From CAWUIO01 sp963922455 (GTDB taxonomy: Bacteria > Bacteroidota > Bacteroidia > Cytophagales > Microscillaceae), in contig CAWUIO010000017.1 in the NCBI GenBank assembly GCA_963922455.1, positions 1 to 64,000 on the forward strand: DNA of 64,000 nt, written 5' to 3'. The notes beneath the pieces are model-generated. The model ran no database searches. It was not told the DNA's origin and saw only the letters and a program-made list of their open reading frames with translations. The number at the start of each line of letters is the position of its first letter. Position 1 is the first letter of the stretch. The translations under genes were made by a program, and so were the position numbers. Shown here in pieces: positions 25,502 to 34,052 of this stretch.

Positions 25502-28441
25502 ATGAAAGTATCAACTACCCAACCTTTTCAGATAGTTTACTCCGTTTTTCAGCACGAATACCTGGGGTATTTGTTCGAATCCTTCGTGGTTCAAATCAAT
25601 TCCCGTAATGAACTTACCTTCCAACACCAAAATATCTCCTCCCAAAACGCCCCAGAATTTGCCAAAGGTTTGGATGAGCTTGACTACCAGTTGATCAAAC
25701 TTATCGAGCAAATACAACAAGACTATATCGTTAAGAAATTTTACCATAAGAAGGTGTCTATCAGCGACTTCTTCTTTAAAGTGTATAATAAACAAAAAGG
25801 AAATAAGGCTCTCCAAGAGTCTATAGACCGCTACTTGGAGGAGAAAAGACAGGCCATCATTTCCAAGCTCCAAGAAGGCAAACAAGTCTTTGTGATGGGC
25901 CGGGATGGCCATCCGGCCTGGAAGCGCTTGCAATTTGCTTCCGAAGCCGCTACGGTCTTGTTTCATTTCCGGCGCAATGAAGAGGATACCCATTATTTTC
26001 CTACGATAAAATACAAAAACGAAAAACTGGAATTTTACGGCAAGGGGGGCTTCATTATTTGCAATGAACCGGCGTGGATGGTACTAGAAGATACCCTCTA
26101 CTACTTTGCCGACAACGTTGACGGAAATAAGATTAAGCCTTTCTTACAGAAAAAATTCATCAAAATCCCTCGTAAAATTGAGCACAAGTACTACCGCACC
26201 TTTGTGTCTCAATTGGTGGCTTACTATGATGTATTTGCCAAAGGCTTTGCCATCAAGACCCACCGCTTGAACCCAGACTCGCATTTACTATTTTCTGAGT
26301 ACAAAGTTGTAGAGTCTGACCTTTTTGGCAAAAAGACCGAAGATACGGAAAACGGCACGATCCGTTTTAACTTATATTTTCATTACGGCCAGTTTAAGCT
26401 GCTCTCTATTGATCTAAACGGTAAAAACCTGCTACAACAGGAGATCTATGTGCACTTAGACCAACACGAAGACGATTACACCTTCCAAAAAATCTACAGA
26501 GACTCCCAATTGGAGCGGACAGTCTTACGCTCCTTAAAACAGCTCGGTCTTGAGATTAAAAATGGCACGGGTTTTCTTCCTAAAGGCAAGGCCTTTAAGT
26601 GGATTAGTCAACACCAAGCCACTTTAAAAGAAATTGGTATCCAAGTAGACCAAGAAACCAAGGAGAGCAAAAAATATTTTATTGGTAAAGCGGAAATCAA
26701 TCTGGAAATCAAAGAAAACAAGGATTGGTTTGATATTTATGCTACCATTCGCTTTGGCGAGTTTGTGGTTCCCTTCATTGCTTTGCGCAAGTTGATCCTG
26801 CAACAAAAGACCGAGTTTACCTTGCCCAATGGGGAAACCGCCGTCATACCCGACGCCTGGATTGAGCAATACTCCGAGTTGTTTGCTTTTTCGGAAGCCA
26901 AGGAACGAGGCCCCTCCAAACTCAAAAAGTTTCATTTGAGCTTAGTAGAAGAGCTCAAACGGGGCAAAGCCGTACAGGTTACCATAGATCAAAAGCTTAA
27001 GAAATTTCACGATTTCGAGAAAATTGAAGACTACCCGCTCCCCGCCGGTTTTAAAGGAAAACTCCGTTCCTACCAAAAAGCAGGATATAATTGGCTTCGC
27101 TTCTTAAATAATTACCACTTTGGCGGTTGCCTGGCCGACGATATGGGGCTTGGAAAGACGGTCCAGACCTTGGCCATGCTTCAACACGAAAAAGAGAACT
27201 CTGGCCAAATGCCTTCCTTGTTGATCATCCCGACATCCTTGATCTACAACTGGGAGCTGGAAGCTAAGCGATTTACTCCGAGCTTGAACGTATTTACCTA
27301 TACCGGTACCAACCGGGACAAGAATGTGGAATACTTCCAAAACTATGACTTGATCATTACTTCCTACGGGATCATCCGGATTGATATAGACATTGTCCGA
27401 AAATTCTTCTTCAACTATGTCATCCTAGATGAATCGCAAGCCATAAAAAATCCAAATTCTAATATTTCTCAGGCTGTCCGCAAGCTGCGTTGCCAAAACC
27501 GCCTAATTTTAACGGGTACCCCTCTGGAAAATACGACCCTGGATTTGTGGTCCCAGATGTCCTTTATCAATCCCGGCTTACTCGGTGGTCACGCTTTCTT
27601 CAAAAATGAGTACCTCAACCCCATTGAGAAAAAAAATAACCACGAAAAGCGAGAAAAGCTTTCAAGGATCATCAAGCCTTTCATTTTAAGGCGACTCAAA
27701 TCTCAAGTTGCCCTCGACCTGCCGTCCAAGGTTGAGCACGTACAATTTTGCCTGATGACCGCTACCCAAGAAAAAGAGTACGAGCGCGTCAAATCCCAGT
27801 ATCGCAACGAGATTATTAAGCAAATCGAGCAACAAGGGATGATCAAATCGCAGTTTTTACTCCTTCAAGGACTTAACAAGCTGCGTCAGATTGCCAATCA
27901 CCCCCAAATGATAGATCAAGGCTATACGGGTGACTCAGGCAAACAAGAAGATATCCAGTATAAATTGGAAAGTATTATTAGTGAAGGACATAAGGTGCTT
28001 ATATTCAGCCAGTTTGTCAAACATTTAGATATTTTACGCAAGCACCTCAACCATCGCAAGTGGAATTATGCCTACCTGGACGGATCGACCAAAGACCGCC
28101 AGCATCAGGTACAGCAATTCCAAAGTGATATCGATACCCGCATATTCCTCATTTCCCTCAAAGCGGGTGGGGTAGGCCTTAACTTGACCGCCGCCGAATA
28201 TGTCTTCCTCATAGATCCCTGGTGGAATCCGGCCATAGAAGCGCAAGCCGTTGACCGGGCCCACCGGATAGGGCAAAAAAACAAGGTCTTTACGTACAAG
28301 TTTATTACTAAAAACAGTGTCGAAGAAAAAATCTTGGCCCTGCAAAAAGACAAAAAGAAACTTGCCGAACAAATCATCACCACCGAAGAGGGCTTTGTAA
28401 AAAGTCTGAGCCGCGAAGATGTTTTGAACCTTCTGGATTGA
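25502..28441 (+). CDS. SNF2-family DEAD/DEAH-box helicase
   Basis: The 979-residue ATP-dependent DNA translocase has a long N-terminal region without a motif I recognise (about 1-510), then a SNF2 ATPase domain starting GKLRSYQKAGYNWLRFLNNY, with Walker A DDMGLGKTVQT, the DESQ box in VILDESQAIKN and motif III LTGTPLEN. The C-terminal helicase half has HKVLIFSQF, YLDGSTKDRQ, AGGVGLNLTAA and the arginine finger DRAHRIGQ. I chose the ATG at 25502; a TTG lies seven codons upstream. The N-terminal part lacks an obvious SWIM zinc motif. Role probably in transcription recycling or repair, as for RapA/HepA relatives. Confidence 0.9.
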   Translation: MKVSTTQPFQIVYSVFQHEYLGYLFESFVVQINSRNELTFQHQNISSQNAPEFAKGLDELDYQLIKLIEQIQQDYIVKKFYHKKVSISDFFFKVYNKQKGNKALQESIDRYLEEKRQAIISKLQEGKQVFVMGRDGHPAWKRLQFASEAATVLFHFRRNEEDTHYFPTIKYKNEKLEFYGKGGFIICNEPAWMVLEDTLYYFADNVDGNKIKPFLQKKFIKIPRKIEHKYYRTFVSQLVAYYDVFAKGFAIKTHRLNPDSHLLFSEYKVVESDLFGKKTEDTENGTIRFNLYFHYGQFKLLSIDLNGKNLLQQEIYVHLDQHEDDYTFQKIYRDSQLERTVLRSLKQLGLEIKNGTGFLPKGKAFKWISQHQATLKEIGIQVDQETKESKKYFIGKAEINLEIKENKDWFDIYATIRFGEFVVPFIALRKLILQQKTEFTLPNGETAVIPDAWIEQYSELFAFSEAKERGPSKLKKFHLSLVEELKRGKAVQVTIDQKLKKFHDFEKIEDYPLPAGFKGKLRSYQKAGYNWLRFLNNYHFGGCLADDMGLGKTVQTLAMLQHEKENSGQMPSLLIIPTSLIYNWELEAKRFTPSLNVFTYTGTNRDKNVEYFQNYDLIITSYGIIRIDIDIVRKFFFNYVILDESQAIKNPNSNISQAVRKLRCQNRLILTGTPLENTTLDLWSQMSFINPGLLGGHAFFKNEYLNPIEKKNNHEKREKLSRIIKPFILRRLKSQVALDLPSKVEHVQFCLMTATQEKEYERVKSQYRNEIIKQIEQQGMIKSQFLLLQGLNKLRQIANHPQMIDQGYTGDSGKQEDIQYKLESIISEGHKVLIFSQFVKHLDILRKHLNHRKWNYAYLDGSTKDRQHQVQQFQSDIDTRIFLISLKAGGVGLNLTAAEYVFLIDPWWNPAIEAQAVDRAHRIGQKNKVFTYKFITKNSVEEKILALQKDKKKLAEQIITTEEGFVKSLSREDVLNLLD

Positions 28442-28515
28442 TGCATTCATTCCTTCCCTTTTTTTCTTGTATACCTTTTGTGTACCCCTGCTTACTTAGG
28501 GCTTCATTTTCTTTT

Positions 28516-28644
28516 GGCTTAGGGATAGAGCGGCCTGTTTGAGCTCGCCGCTGGCTGCGCGTGAGCCAGCGAGTAGCGATAGCCCGGCCCGCGCCTCAAC
28601 TCCATCCCAAGCGGGCACTCTTGCAAAAGGCGCGGGCAAGCCCC
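28516..28644 (+). repeat. Dispersed structured repeat, copy 6 (type A, best example)
   Basis: It starts GGCTTAGGGATAGAGCGG and ends GCGCGGGCAAGCCCC. Three helices are clear: GGCTT with AAGCC; CCCGCGC with GCGCGGG around a 35-nt variable loop; and the central arm whose tip CGCTGGCT pairs perfectly with AGCCAGCG. It lies between the helicase gene and the TetR gene, outside both. Confidence 0.93.
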
Positions 28645-28732
28645 TCATAATCAATCAATTCCTATTCATTTCTCATTTTTATTCAGAAAACTAGTCCCTA
28701 TTCTTGGAAAAAAAGCGCCTATTGTATACTTT

Positions 28733-28752
28733 TACCTAACGACCGGTAGGTA
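28733..28752 (+). promoter_or_regulatory. Operator-like palindrome upstream of TetR gene
   Basis: TACCTAACGACCGGTAGGTA is an imperfect palindrome in which 16 of 20 positions are symmetric (arms TACCTA/TAGGTA). It lies 21 bp before the TetR start and resembles operators of many TetR/AcrR repressors, suggesting autoregulation. Confidence 0.55.
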
Positions 28753-28773
28753 GATAAAAAATACGTATAAATT

Positions 28774-29340
28774 ATGTCGCCAAAAACAGCCCTGGGCAAG
28801 TGGGAAATTCTATTAAAAGCGTATACGCTTTTTCGTAAACAAGGCTATCACGCGGCATCCTTGAGCGATCTAGCCGAGTGTTGTGGGATACGTAAGGCGA
28901 GCCTTTATCATTATTTTAAGCACGGAAAGCAACAAATCATGGAAGAGGTGCTTAAATACGTCATCAATTATACCCGTGAGCGCTTAATCAATTCTGCTTC
29001 AGATGAGTCTCGCAGTCCCCACCAACGCTTGCATCGGATCACGGAGAAGATGCAAAAGTTTTATCAATTTCAGACAGGGGGCTGTTTGATGGGAAATATT
29101 TTGCTCGAGACGGCTCAGAGTAATAAAGCCTTTCACCCCTACTTTGAAGAGTATTTTCAAGCCTGGGAGGATGCCTTCTTTCTCATTCTCCAACATCAAT
29201 ACGATGAGATAAAGGCCCGAAAAAAAGCCAGACGCTATGTACGCGAATTTCAAGGAGCTATTATGATGATGCAAGTCACCAAAAATGCTAAGCCTCTCGA
29301 GGAGTTTAGCGAAAATATACTGGAAGAGTTGGACGAGTAG
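28774..29340 (+). CDS. TetR/AcrR family transcriptional regulator
   Basis: The 188-residue protein has the TetR helix-turn-helix at about 12-58 (AYTLFRKQGYHAASLSDLAE, then CGIRKASLYHYF). The rest is a helical ligand-binding domain; QTGGCLMGN resembles the C-terminal domain of regulators of the AcuR/YxaF kind. The ligand is unknown. An operator-like palindrome sits in its own upstream region, and the aspartyl protease gene follows after 30 bp on the same strand. Confidence 0.88.
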   Translation: MSPKTALGKWEILLKAYTLFRKQGYHAASLSDLAECCGIRKASLYHYFKHGKQQIMEEVLKYVINYTRERLINSASDESRSPHQRLHRITEKMQKFYQFQTGGCLMGNILLETAQSNKAFHPYFEEYFQAWEDAFFLILQHQYDEIKARKKARRYVREFQGAIMMMQVTKNAKPLEEFSENILEELDE

Positions 29341-29370
29341 AGGCTTGAGCACACCTAAACCACAGCAAGC

Positions 29371-30597
29371 ATGCCAAGACATTTTACATTCTATTTTTTC
29401 TTTGTACTAAGTATTTTCGGGTTCTTTCAGGAAGGTTTTAGCCAGGAGAATGGTTTTTTTTATTTTTCTGAGCAACTAGACCGGGTAGAAATTCCCATCC
29501 TTATCCGCCAAAACCAACTGATCCTGGAGCTACGGATTAACCAGAGTCCGCCCAAACGATTTTTGCTGGATACTGGGGCCGAAGCAACCCTTATCCACGA
29601 TGCCCAATTGCGGCCCTACCTGCAAAAAAAACATGCCCGCACCTGCCAAATTGGTGGCCACGGCCCGGAGCTCGCTCAAACTGCCGAAGTTTTTCCCATG
29701 AATACCATTCATATCGGTCCGCTGCGGGGCCAACACCAAACCCTGGTTTATTTGGCAGGGCAAGACTACCTCTCGCCCCGGATTGGCATCCCGATCTCTG
29801 GGGTCATAGGGTTTCATATATTTCAATCTTTGGTGGCTGAACTAGATTACAAGCGATCTGTCTTAATCTTACACCAAAAAGACTCATACCAAGCCAGTCC
29901 AAACCAGGTGACCCTTCCCCTTCAAAGCAATCATAATCGCCCTTTTGTCCAGTTGGGCCTCCTCAATGCCCAAGGCCTACCTTCATCCAAGCGGTTCTTG
30001 GTAGATACCGGGGCCAGCCTTTCCTTATGGCTTCCCGCTGAGATGGAACGTTCTCTTGCCACTAAAAAAAGAGGGCCTGCCTATATTGGTACCGGCATTT
30101 ACGGCCCTATCAAGGGCCAGAAGGCTGAACTTCCTCTCGTACAGATTGGGCCATTGAAGATGCATAATGTCCCCGTATTTTCAAGTCCCAGTCAAATAGT
30201 TAGCACCCAAACCCATCAAGATTATGGAATTTTAGGCAATGATTTTTTGAAAAACTTCCGGGTTATCATGAATTATCCCCAAAAACAAATAAGCCTATTA
30301 CCCCTTCCCGAAAATCAAGCTAACTGGCATTTTTCTCATAATACCAGCGGTTTGGAGATTATGGCGCCTCGCCCGGGAGTCCGAGAATATTTTGTGGATT
30401 TTGTCTTGCCCTTGTCTCCTAGTGAAAAGGCCGGTATTCAAGCTGGCGATCAATTGCTTGCCATAAACGGTATTCCTGTAAATCAGTACAGCCTGGACCG
30501 GGTGATCCGGCTCATCTTGGGAGATGGGGGCCATCTTCTCTATTTGACATTAAAAAAAGGCAGAAAAACCTATACCACTCAGCTCAGGATCCGATAA
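29371..30597 (+). CDS. Exported retropepsin-like aspartyl protease with C-terminal PDZ domain
   Basis: The 408-residue protein has a signal peptide (1-25, ending EGFSQ), then two aspartyl protease lobes in tandem, each with its own catalytic triad: FLLDTGAEATLI (about 66-77) and FLVDTGASLSLW (about 209-220). A PDZ domain follows at about 320-405 (LPLSPSEKAGIQAGDQLLAI). Two D-T-G-A motifs in one chain suggest a pseudo-dimeric pepsin-like active site in the periplasm or on the surface. The gene is probably cotranscribed with the TetR gene. Copy 7 of the repeat starts 13 bp after its stop. Confidence 0.87.
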   Translation: MPRHFTFYFFFVLSIFGFFQEGFSQENGFFYFSEQLDRVEIPILIRQNQLILELRINQSPPKRFLLDTGAEATLIHDAQLRPYLQKKHARTCQIGGHGPELAQTAEVFPMNTIHIGPLRGQHQTLVYLAGQDYLSPRIGIPISGVIGFHIFQSLVAELDYKRSVLILHQKDSYQASPNQVTLPLQSNHNRPFVQLGLLNAQGLPSSKRFLVDTGASLSLWLPAEMERSLATKKRGPAYIGTGIYGPIKGQKAELPLVQIGPLKMHNVPVFSSPSQIVSTQTHQDYGILGNDFLKNFRVIMNYPQKQISLLPLPENQANWHFSHNTSGLEIMAPRPGVREYFVDFVLPLSPSEKAGIQAGDQLLAINGIPVNQYSLDRVIRLILGDGGHLLYLTLKKGRKTYTTQLRIR

Positions 30598-30610
30598 GTC
30601 CATGTAAATA

Positions 30611-30740
30611 GGGGCTGCCCCCGGCGATGAAGGGCCCAGCTTAATGAAAATCCCTAGCGCGCCGGGGTCGGGCTTTCGCTACTCGCTGGCCAGCCCGCAG
30701 ACCAGCGACGAGCTCAAACAGGCCGCTCTATCCCTCAGCC
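30611..30740 (-). repeat. Dispersed structured repeat, copy 7 (type B)
   Basis: On the minus strand it starts GGCTGAGGGATAGAGCGG and ends CGCCGGGGGCAGCCCC. The apical stem CGCTGG/CCAGCG is the same module as in type A copy 6. It fills almost the whole gap between two convergent genes, with 13 and 11 bp left on the sides, so it may act as their shared terminator. Confidence 0.92.
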
Positions 30741-30751
30741 ATCAAGAGGTT

Positions 30752-31597
30752 TTACAAAAGATCTAATCTATCGGCTAGCTCAGGCTTACAAAGTAAAAAA
30801 TTGTAATAATCGCTCCGTCCTAATTTGTCAACCTTCCGGACCCCTCCCCGCTCATCGATGTTGTAGAAATCGTAATTCATCCCCTCGATTAAATTTTGAA
30901 CATTGGCGGCTACTTCTTCATTTAAAATTTCAACCAACATCGTGGGTGAAAATTTCTGCAAATATTCCCCCATGCCTTCCAGCACCTTGGCCTCATGCGT
31001 TTCCACATCTATCTTCATCAAATCTACTTGCTCAAGCTTTTGCCTCTCAATAAAGGAAGATAAACTAAGCGTCTCGATGGTCGTGGGGACTACCGGTGTA
31101 TCGGGAGAATTCAAATTCTGGTTGACAGTCACCGAATATATATGCTCAGTTGAGGTATCGTAAATAAGCGCATCTCCATCGGCATTAGAGACGGCCTGGG
31201 GAAAGGCCTGGATAGGAAATTGGTTAATTTGTATGTTATGGAGCAGTTTCTCATAGACCCGATGAACGGGCTCAAAAGCGTAGACATCAGAACTTGGGTT
31301 AAGCGATTGGGCTACCAAAGAGTATAAGCCCGTATTGGCCCCAACATCCAGAATAACTTGGGCCTGCCGGCAGAGCTTCATCCAGATTTTCATGGATACT
31401 GATTCCCAGCCCTCTTCCAAACCAGCCCAAAAAACCTCATTTTCAATCTCATACCCGTAGCTCCGCATCAAAAATGACCGCCCAGGGGCCACCGGGACCC
31501 GAAAATCTCCTTCAAAGTGCAAATGCTGGCACACCCGTTTGGGAGGGGTACCTATAGCCCGGACTACAGAATACACTTCCCTTTTGAAAGGAAGCAT
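30752..31597 (-). CDS. FkbM family methyltransferase
   Basis: The 281-residue SAM-dependent methyltransferase shows the glycine-rich motif VILDVGANTGLYSLVAQ, the acidic post-I motif VYAFEPVHRVYEKL and the FkbM segment DLMKIDVETHEAKVLEGM. Such enzymes usually O-methylate sugars or secondary metabolites; the substrate cannot be told. It is a single gene, convergent with the aspartyl protease gene. Confidence 0.88.
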   Translation of the reverse strand: MLPFKREVYSVVRAIGTPPKRVCQHLHFEGDFRVPVAPGRSFLMRSYGYEIENEVFWAGLEEGWESVSMKIWMKLCRQAQVILDVGANTGLYSLVAQSLNPSSDVYAFEPVHRVYEKLLHNIQINQFPIQAFPQAVSNADGDALIYDTSTEHIYSVTVNQNLNSPDTPVVPTTIETLSLSSFIERQKLEQVDLMKIDVETHEAKVLEGMGEYLQKFSPTMLVEILNEEVAANVQNLIEGMNYDFYNIDERGGVRKVDKLGRSDYYNFLLCKPELADRLDLL

Positions 31598-31737
31598 CTT
31601 ATAAATTTGCTTTAAGTGTTTTTCATGTTAGCTGAGAAGAATGTCTGATCAAATTTACCTAATTCGCCCAAATTATGCGTCCTTTAAAAGATTATTTGGT
31701 CATTTAGGTAGATCAAAAAATGTAACCCTTTATAATC

Positions 31738-32169
31738 ATGAAAAAACTACTATTTCTCTTATTGTTTTCTCCATTTTGCCTGCAAGCGCAACAGGTAAGT
31801 TCCATGCGTATTTTACAAAATGTAAAAGATCAATTTCCTCAGGCCGAGAATATTCAAATGAGCGGTATGAATTGCGGCTATTACGAAGCCACCTTTTTTG
31901 AGAAAAATGAAGCCCGAAGCGTTCGCTATGACCGCACGGGCGAGTGGATGGAAACGCGTAGTTTAATTGAGAAGTCAGATCTACCAGCTACTGCTCGTCA
32001 AGATTTTGAGGAGAATTTTGCCAGCCTGGAAATCCTCGAAATTATCCAAAAACAACGCCCTGAGGAGATTGTCTTGTATGAGATTCGTACCGAAGACGGT
32101 TCAAGATTGAATTATAGTGCCTCAGGAGACCGTATTTTCAAAAATTCCTGCCAGATGACGAAACAATAA
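31738..32169 (+). CDS. Exported PepSY-like protein
   Basis: The 143-residue protein has a signal peptide (1-18, LLFLLLFSPFCLQAQ) and one small alpha-beta domain of the PepSY-like type (earlier annotated as beta-lactamase-inhibitor-like): strand VSSMRILQNVKDQFPQAENI, and YYEATFFEKNEARSVRYDRTG. It is probably periplasmic; its partner is unknown. A strong bidirectional terminator follows. Confidence 0.75.
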   Translation: MKKLLFLLLFSPFCLQAQQVSSMRILQNVKDQFPQAENIQMSGMNCGYYEATFFEKNEARSVRYDRTGEWMETRSLIEKSDLPATARQDFEENFASLEILEIIQKQRPEEIVLYEIRTEDGSRLNYSASGDRIFKNSCQMTKQ

Positions 32170-32192
32170 ATAGGCACCTTTGGCAATAGCCC

Positions 32193-32230
32193 ACCCTCGG
32201 AAAGAACAGGTGTGTCCATTTTCCGAGGGT
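32193..32230. terminator. Bidirectional terminator, PepSY-like gene / TetR gene
   Basis: ACCCTCGGAAA and TTTCCGAGGGT form a perfect 11-bp stem with a 16-nt loop; the plus strand continues ATTTTTTAT. It lies between convergent genes and ends 5 bp before the stop of the TetR gene. Confidence 0.85.
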
Positions 32231-32235
32231 ATTTT

Positions 32236-32847
32236 TTATGCCTTCGCATCTTGCATCAGCCCTTCAAATTTCAAGCGTAGATAATCCTCGACGAGGGCAT
32301 CTAAGTTGGTTTGAGTGTGCGATGTTAAACTCGGGTCATTGATAATTTGAAAAACAAACAAGCGGTCCAAACAGATCAACAATTCTACAGAAACTGGCTT
32401 GAATACTTCCAATCGAATCCCTTCCTCATAAAAATGTCTTATTTCTTCCAGTAAGGAGGTTAAAAAGGCCTCTAAACTTTTCCAAGCCTCAGGGTAATAT
32501 AGAGGAAGTTCATACAAAAACCGCGGGCTTATCACCTGGGTGCCTCGCACCATAAGGGCCATAAATTGCTCGTATTGTTTCCGAGGCTGAAAAGGGTGGG
32601 CCCTCAATATTTGAGGCACCTCTTTAAAAAGCTCCAAATGAACTTCTATTGCAAAGATTATAATTTCTTCTTTGGAACTGAAATACTCATAAATCGTCGA
32701 TTTACTCTTCTGCATCCAACGGGCCAATTGATCAATGCTTAGCTTTTCCAAGGAGTGCGCATTCAATTCTGGTATTAGGCGATGCGCCCAATCCTTAATC
32801 TCCCTGTGGTCTTTTTTTCTGGGTCGGTCACTTGCTTTTCTTCCCAC
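32236..32847 (-). CDS. TetR family regulator, divergent from alkane monooxygenase
   Basis: The 203-residue protein has a TetR-type helix-turn-helix at about 20-66 (SIDQLARWMQKSKSTIYEYF, then SSKEE) and a long helical C-terminal domain. The start is GTG at 32847, the only plausible one, preceded by a basic N-terminus (GRKASDRPRKKDHRE). The divergent neighbour is an AlkB-type monooxygenase; the 65-bp region between them holds a perfect inverted repeat, so this is probably its regulator. Confidence 0.85.
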   Translation of the reverse strand: MGRKASDRPRKKDHREIKDWAHRLIPELNAHSLEKLSIDQLARWMQKSKSTIYEYFSSKEEIIIFAIEVHLELFKEVPQILRAHPFQPRKQYEQFMALMVRGTQVISPRFLYELPLYYPEAWKSLEAFLTSLLEEIRHFYEEGIRLEVFKPVSVELLICLDRLFVFQIINDPSLTSHTQTNLDALVEDYLRLKFEGLMQDAKA

Positions 32848-32870
32848 TTCGGTGTAAAATTTGGAGTTAC

Positions 32871-32896
32871 CGAACTATTTTCCTAATTTTAGTTCG
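32871..32896. promoter_or_regulatory. Inverted repeat between TetR and alkB genes (candidate operator)
   Basis: CGAACTA at 32871-32877 and TAGTTCG at 32890-32896 are perfect 7-bp arms with a 12-bp spacer. They are centred between the two divergent starts, suited to control both promoters. Confidence 0.6.
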
Positions 32897-32912
32897 CAAA
32901 TATGACTTTATT

Positions 32913-33977
32913 ATGAAAGATTTAAAATATTTATCGGCATACCTGGTGCCTTTCACAGCAATAGTCGCTATTTATTCTTCGGGGTGGCTTAGCTATGCCA
33001 CGGTCATTTTTGTGTTTGGCCTGGTCCCCCTTTTGGATCTTAGCTTTCCCAACTCAACAAAAAATCTGGAACCAAGGGTTAAAGATGCCCGCTTAAAAAA
33101 CAAGCTCTTTGACATAATGTTATATGCGAATGTACCTATTGTCTATGGGATCATCTTTCTTTTTTTGGAAAGAGCGAAGTATTATCCCTTAAGCCCCATG
33201 GAGGAGTTAGGGCTCATCTTATCTGTCGGCCTTGTAATTGGTGCCTGCGGAATAAATGTAGGACATGAACTGGGGCACCGGACTAAGCCTTATGAGCGAG
33301 CCTTAGCGAAGATGCTCCTCCTTCCGGCCCTTTACATGCATTTTTATATTGAGCATAACCGGGGGCATCATCGCAATGTAGCCACCGATTTAGACCCAGC
33401 TAGTGCCAAGCGAGGGGAGATTGTCTATACATTTTGGCTGAAGTCTCTTATTGGCGGATATATCAATGCTTGGAAATTAGAACGCAAACGTCTGGAAAGG
33501 AAGGGGGTCAGTTTTTGGAGTTTGGATAATCAAATGTTTCAATTTCATTTGATACAAGCTGGATACCTAGTTGTGATTTGGGTTTTCTGGAGCTTTGAGG
33601 GGATGGCTTTGGCATGTTGGATAGCACTTGTGGGAATATTACTACTCGAGACCATCAATTATATTGAGCACTATGGCTTGCGAAGAAACAAGTTGGAAAG
33701 TGGCCGATATGAACGCGTTCAACCCCATCACTCTTGGAATGCTAATTTTGAATTAGGCCGTATTCTTCTTTATGAACTTACCCGCCATTCTGATCATCAC
33801 TATCTCGCTAGTAAAAAATATCAAGTCTTAGATCATCATTACAAGGCCCCCCAACTCCCTATGGGTTATCCTAGCGCCATGGTCTTGTCCATGTTTCCTC
33901 CCTTATGGTTTTCCAGAATCCATCCCTTATTAAATGAAATCAAAGCCCATCAAGAAGTTATGGAGCCCAGCAACTAA
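32913..33977 (+). CDS. alkB: AlkB-type alkane 1-monooxygenase (membrane diiron hydroxylase)
   Basis: The 354-residue integral membrane protein has the histidine boxes of the non-haem diiron alkane hydroxylases: HELGH (118-122), HNRGHHR (148-154) and LTRHSDHH near the end, plus the AlkB signature NYIEHYGL. It has about six transmembrane helices. It would oxidise terminal carbons of alkanes or related acyl chains with electrons from a rubredoxin, which is not encoded nearby. I start at the ATG at 32913 (MKDLKYLSAY), since the upstream frame overlaps the TetR gene. A strong terminator follows. Confidence 0.88.
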   Translation: MKDLKYLSAYLVPFTAIVAIYSSGWLSYATVIFVFGLVPLLDLSFPNSTKNLEPRVKDARLKNKLFDIMLYANVPIVYGIIFLFLERAKYYPLSPMEELGLILSVGLVIGACGINVGHELGHRTKPYERALAKMLLLPALYMHFYIEHNRGHHRNVATDLDPASAKRGEIVYTFWLKSLIGGYINAWKLERKRLERKGVSFWSLDNQMFQFHLIQAGYLVVIWVFWSFEGMALACWIALVGILLLETINYIEHYGLRRNKLESGRYERVQPHHSWNANFELGRILLYELTRHSDHHYLASKKYQVLDHHYKAPQLPMGYPSAMVLSMFPPLWFSRIHPLLNEIKAHQEVMEPSN

Positions 33978-33995
33978 TTATTGTATAAAGAAAAG

Positions 33996-34024
33996 AAAAC
34001 GTCTTCTCGATGGGAAGACGTTTT
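33996..34024 (+). terminator. Intrinsic terminator of alkB
   Basis: AAAACGTCTTC and GAAGACGTTTT form an 11-bp stem with a 7-nt loop, followed by T and CATTTTC. It lies 19 bp after the alkB stop, before a convergent gene, and can work both ways. Confidence 0.85.
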
Positions 34025-34052
34025 TCATTTTCATATATACGTAACAAAAGTT

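Noticed and set aside
28516..28644. Repeat family as a hammerhead-type self-cleaving ribozyme (three-way junction with GCGAAAGC)
   Set aside because: The conserved hammerhead core CTGANGA is absent and the junction strands do not fit; the GAAA-like stretch is not constant (GAGAG, GATAG and GACAG also occur).
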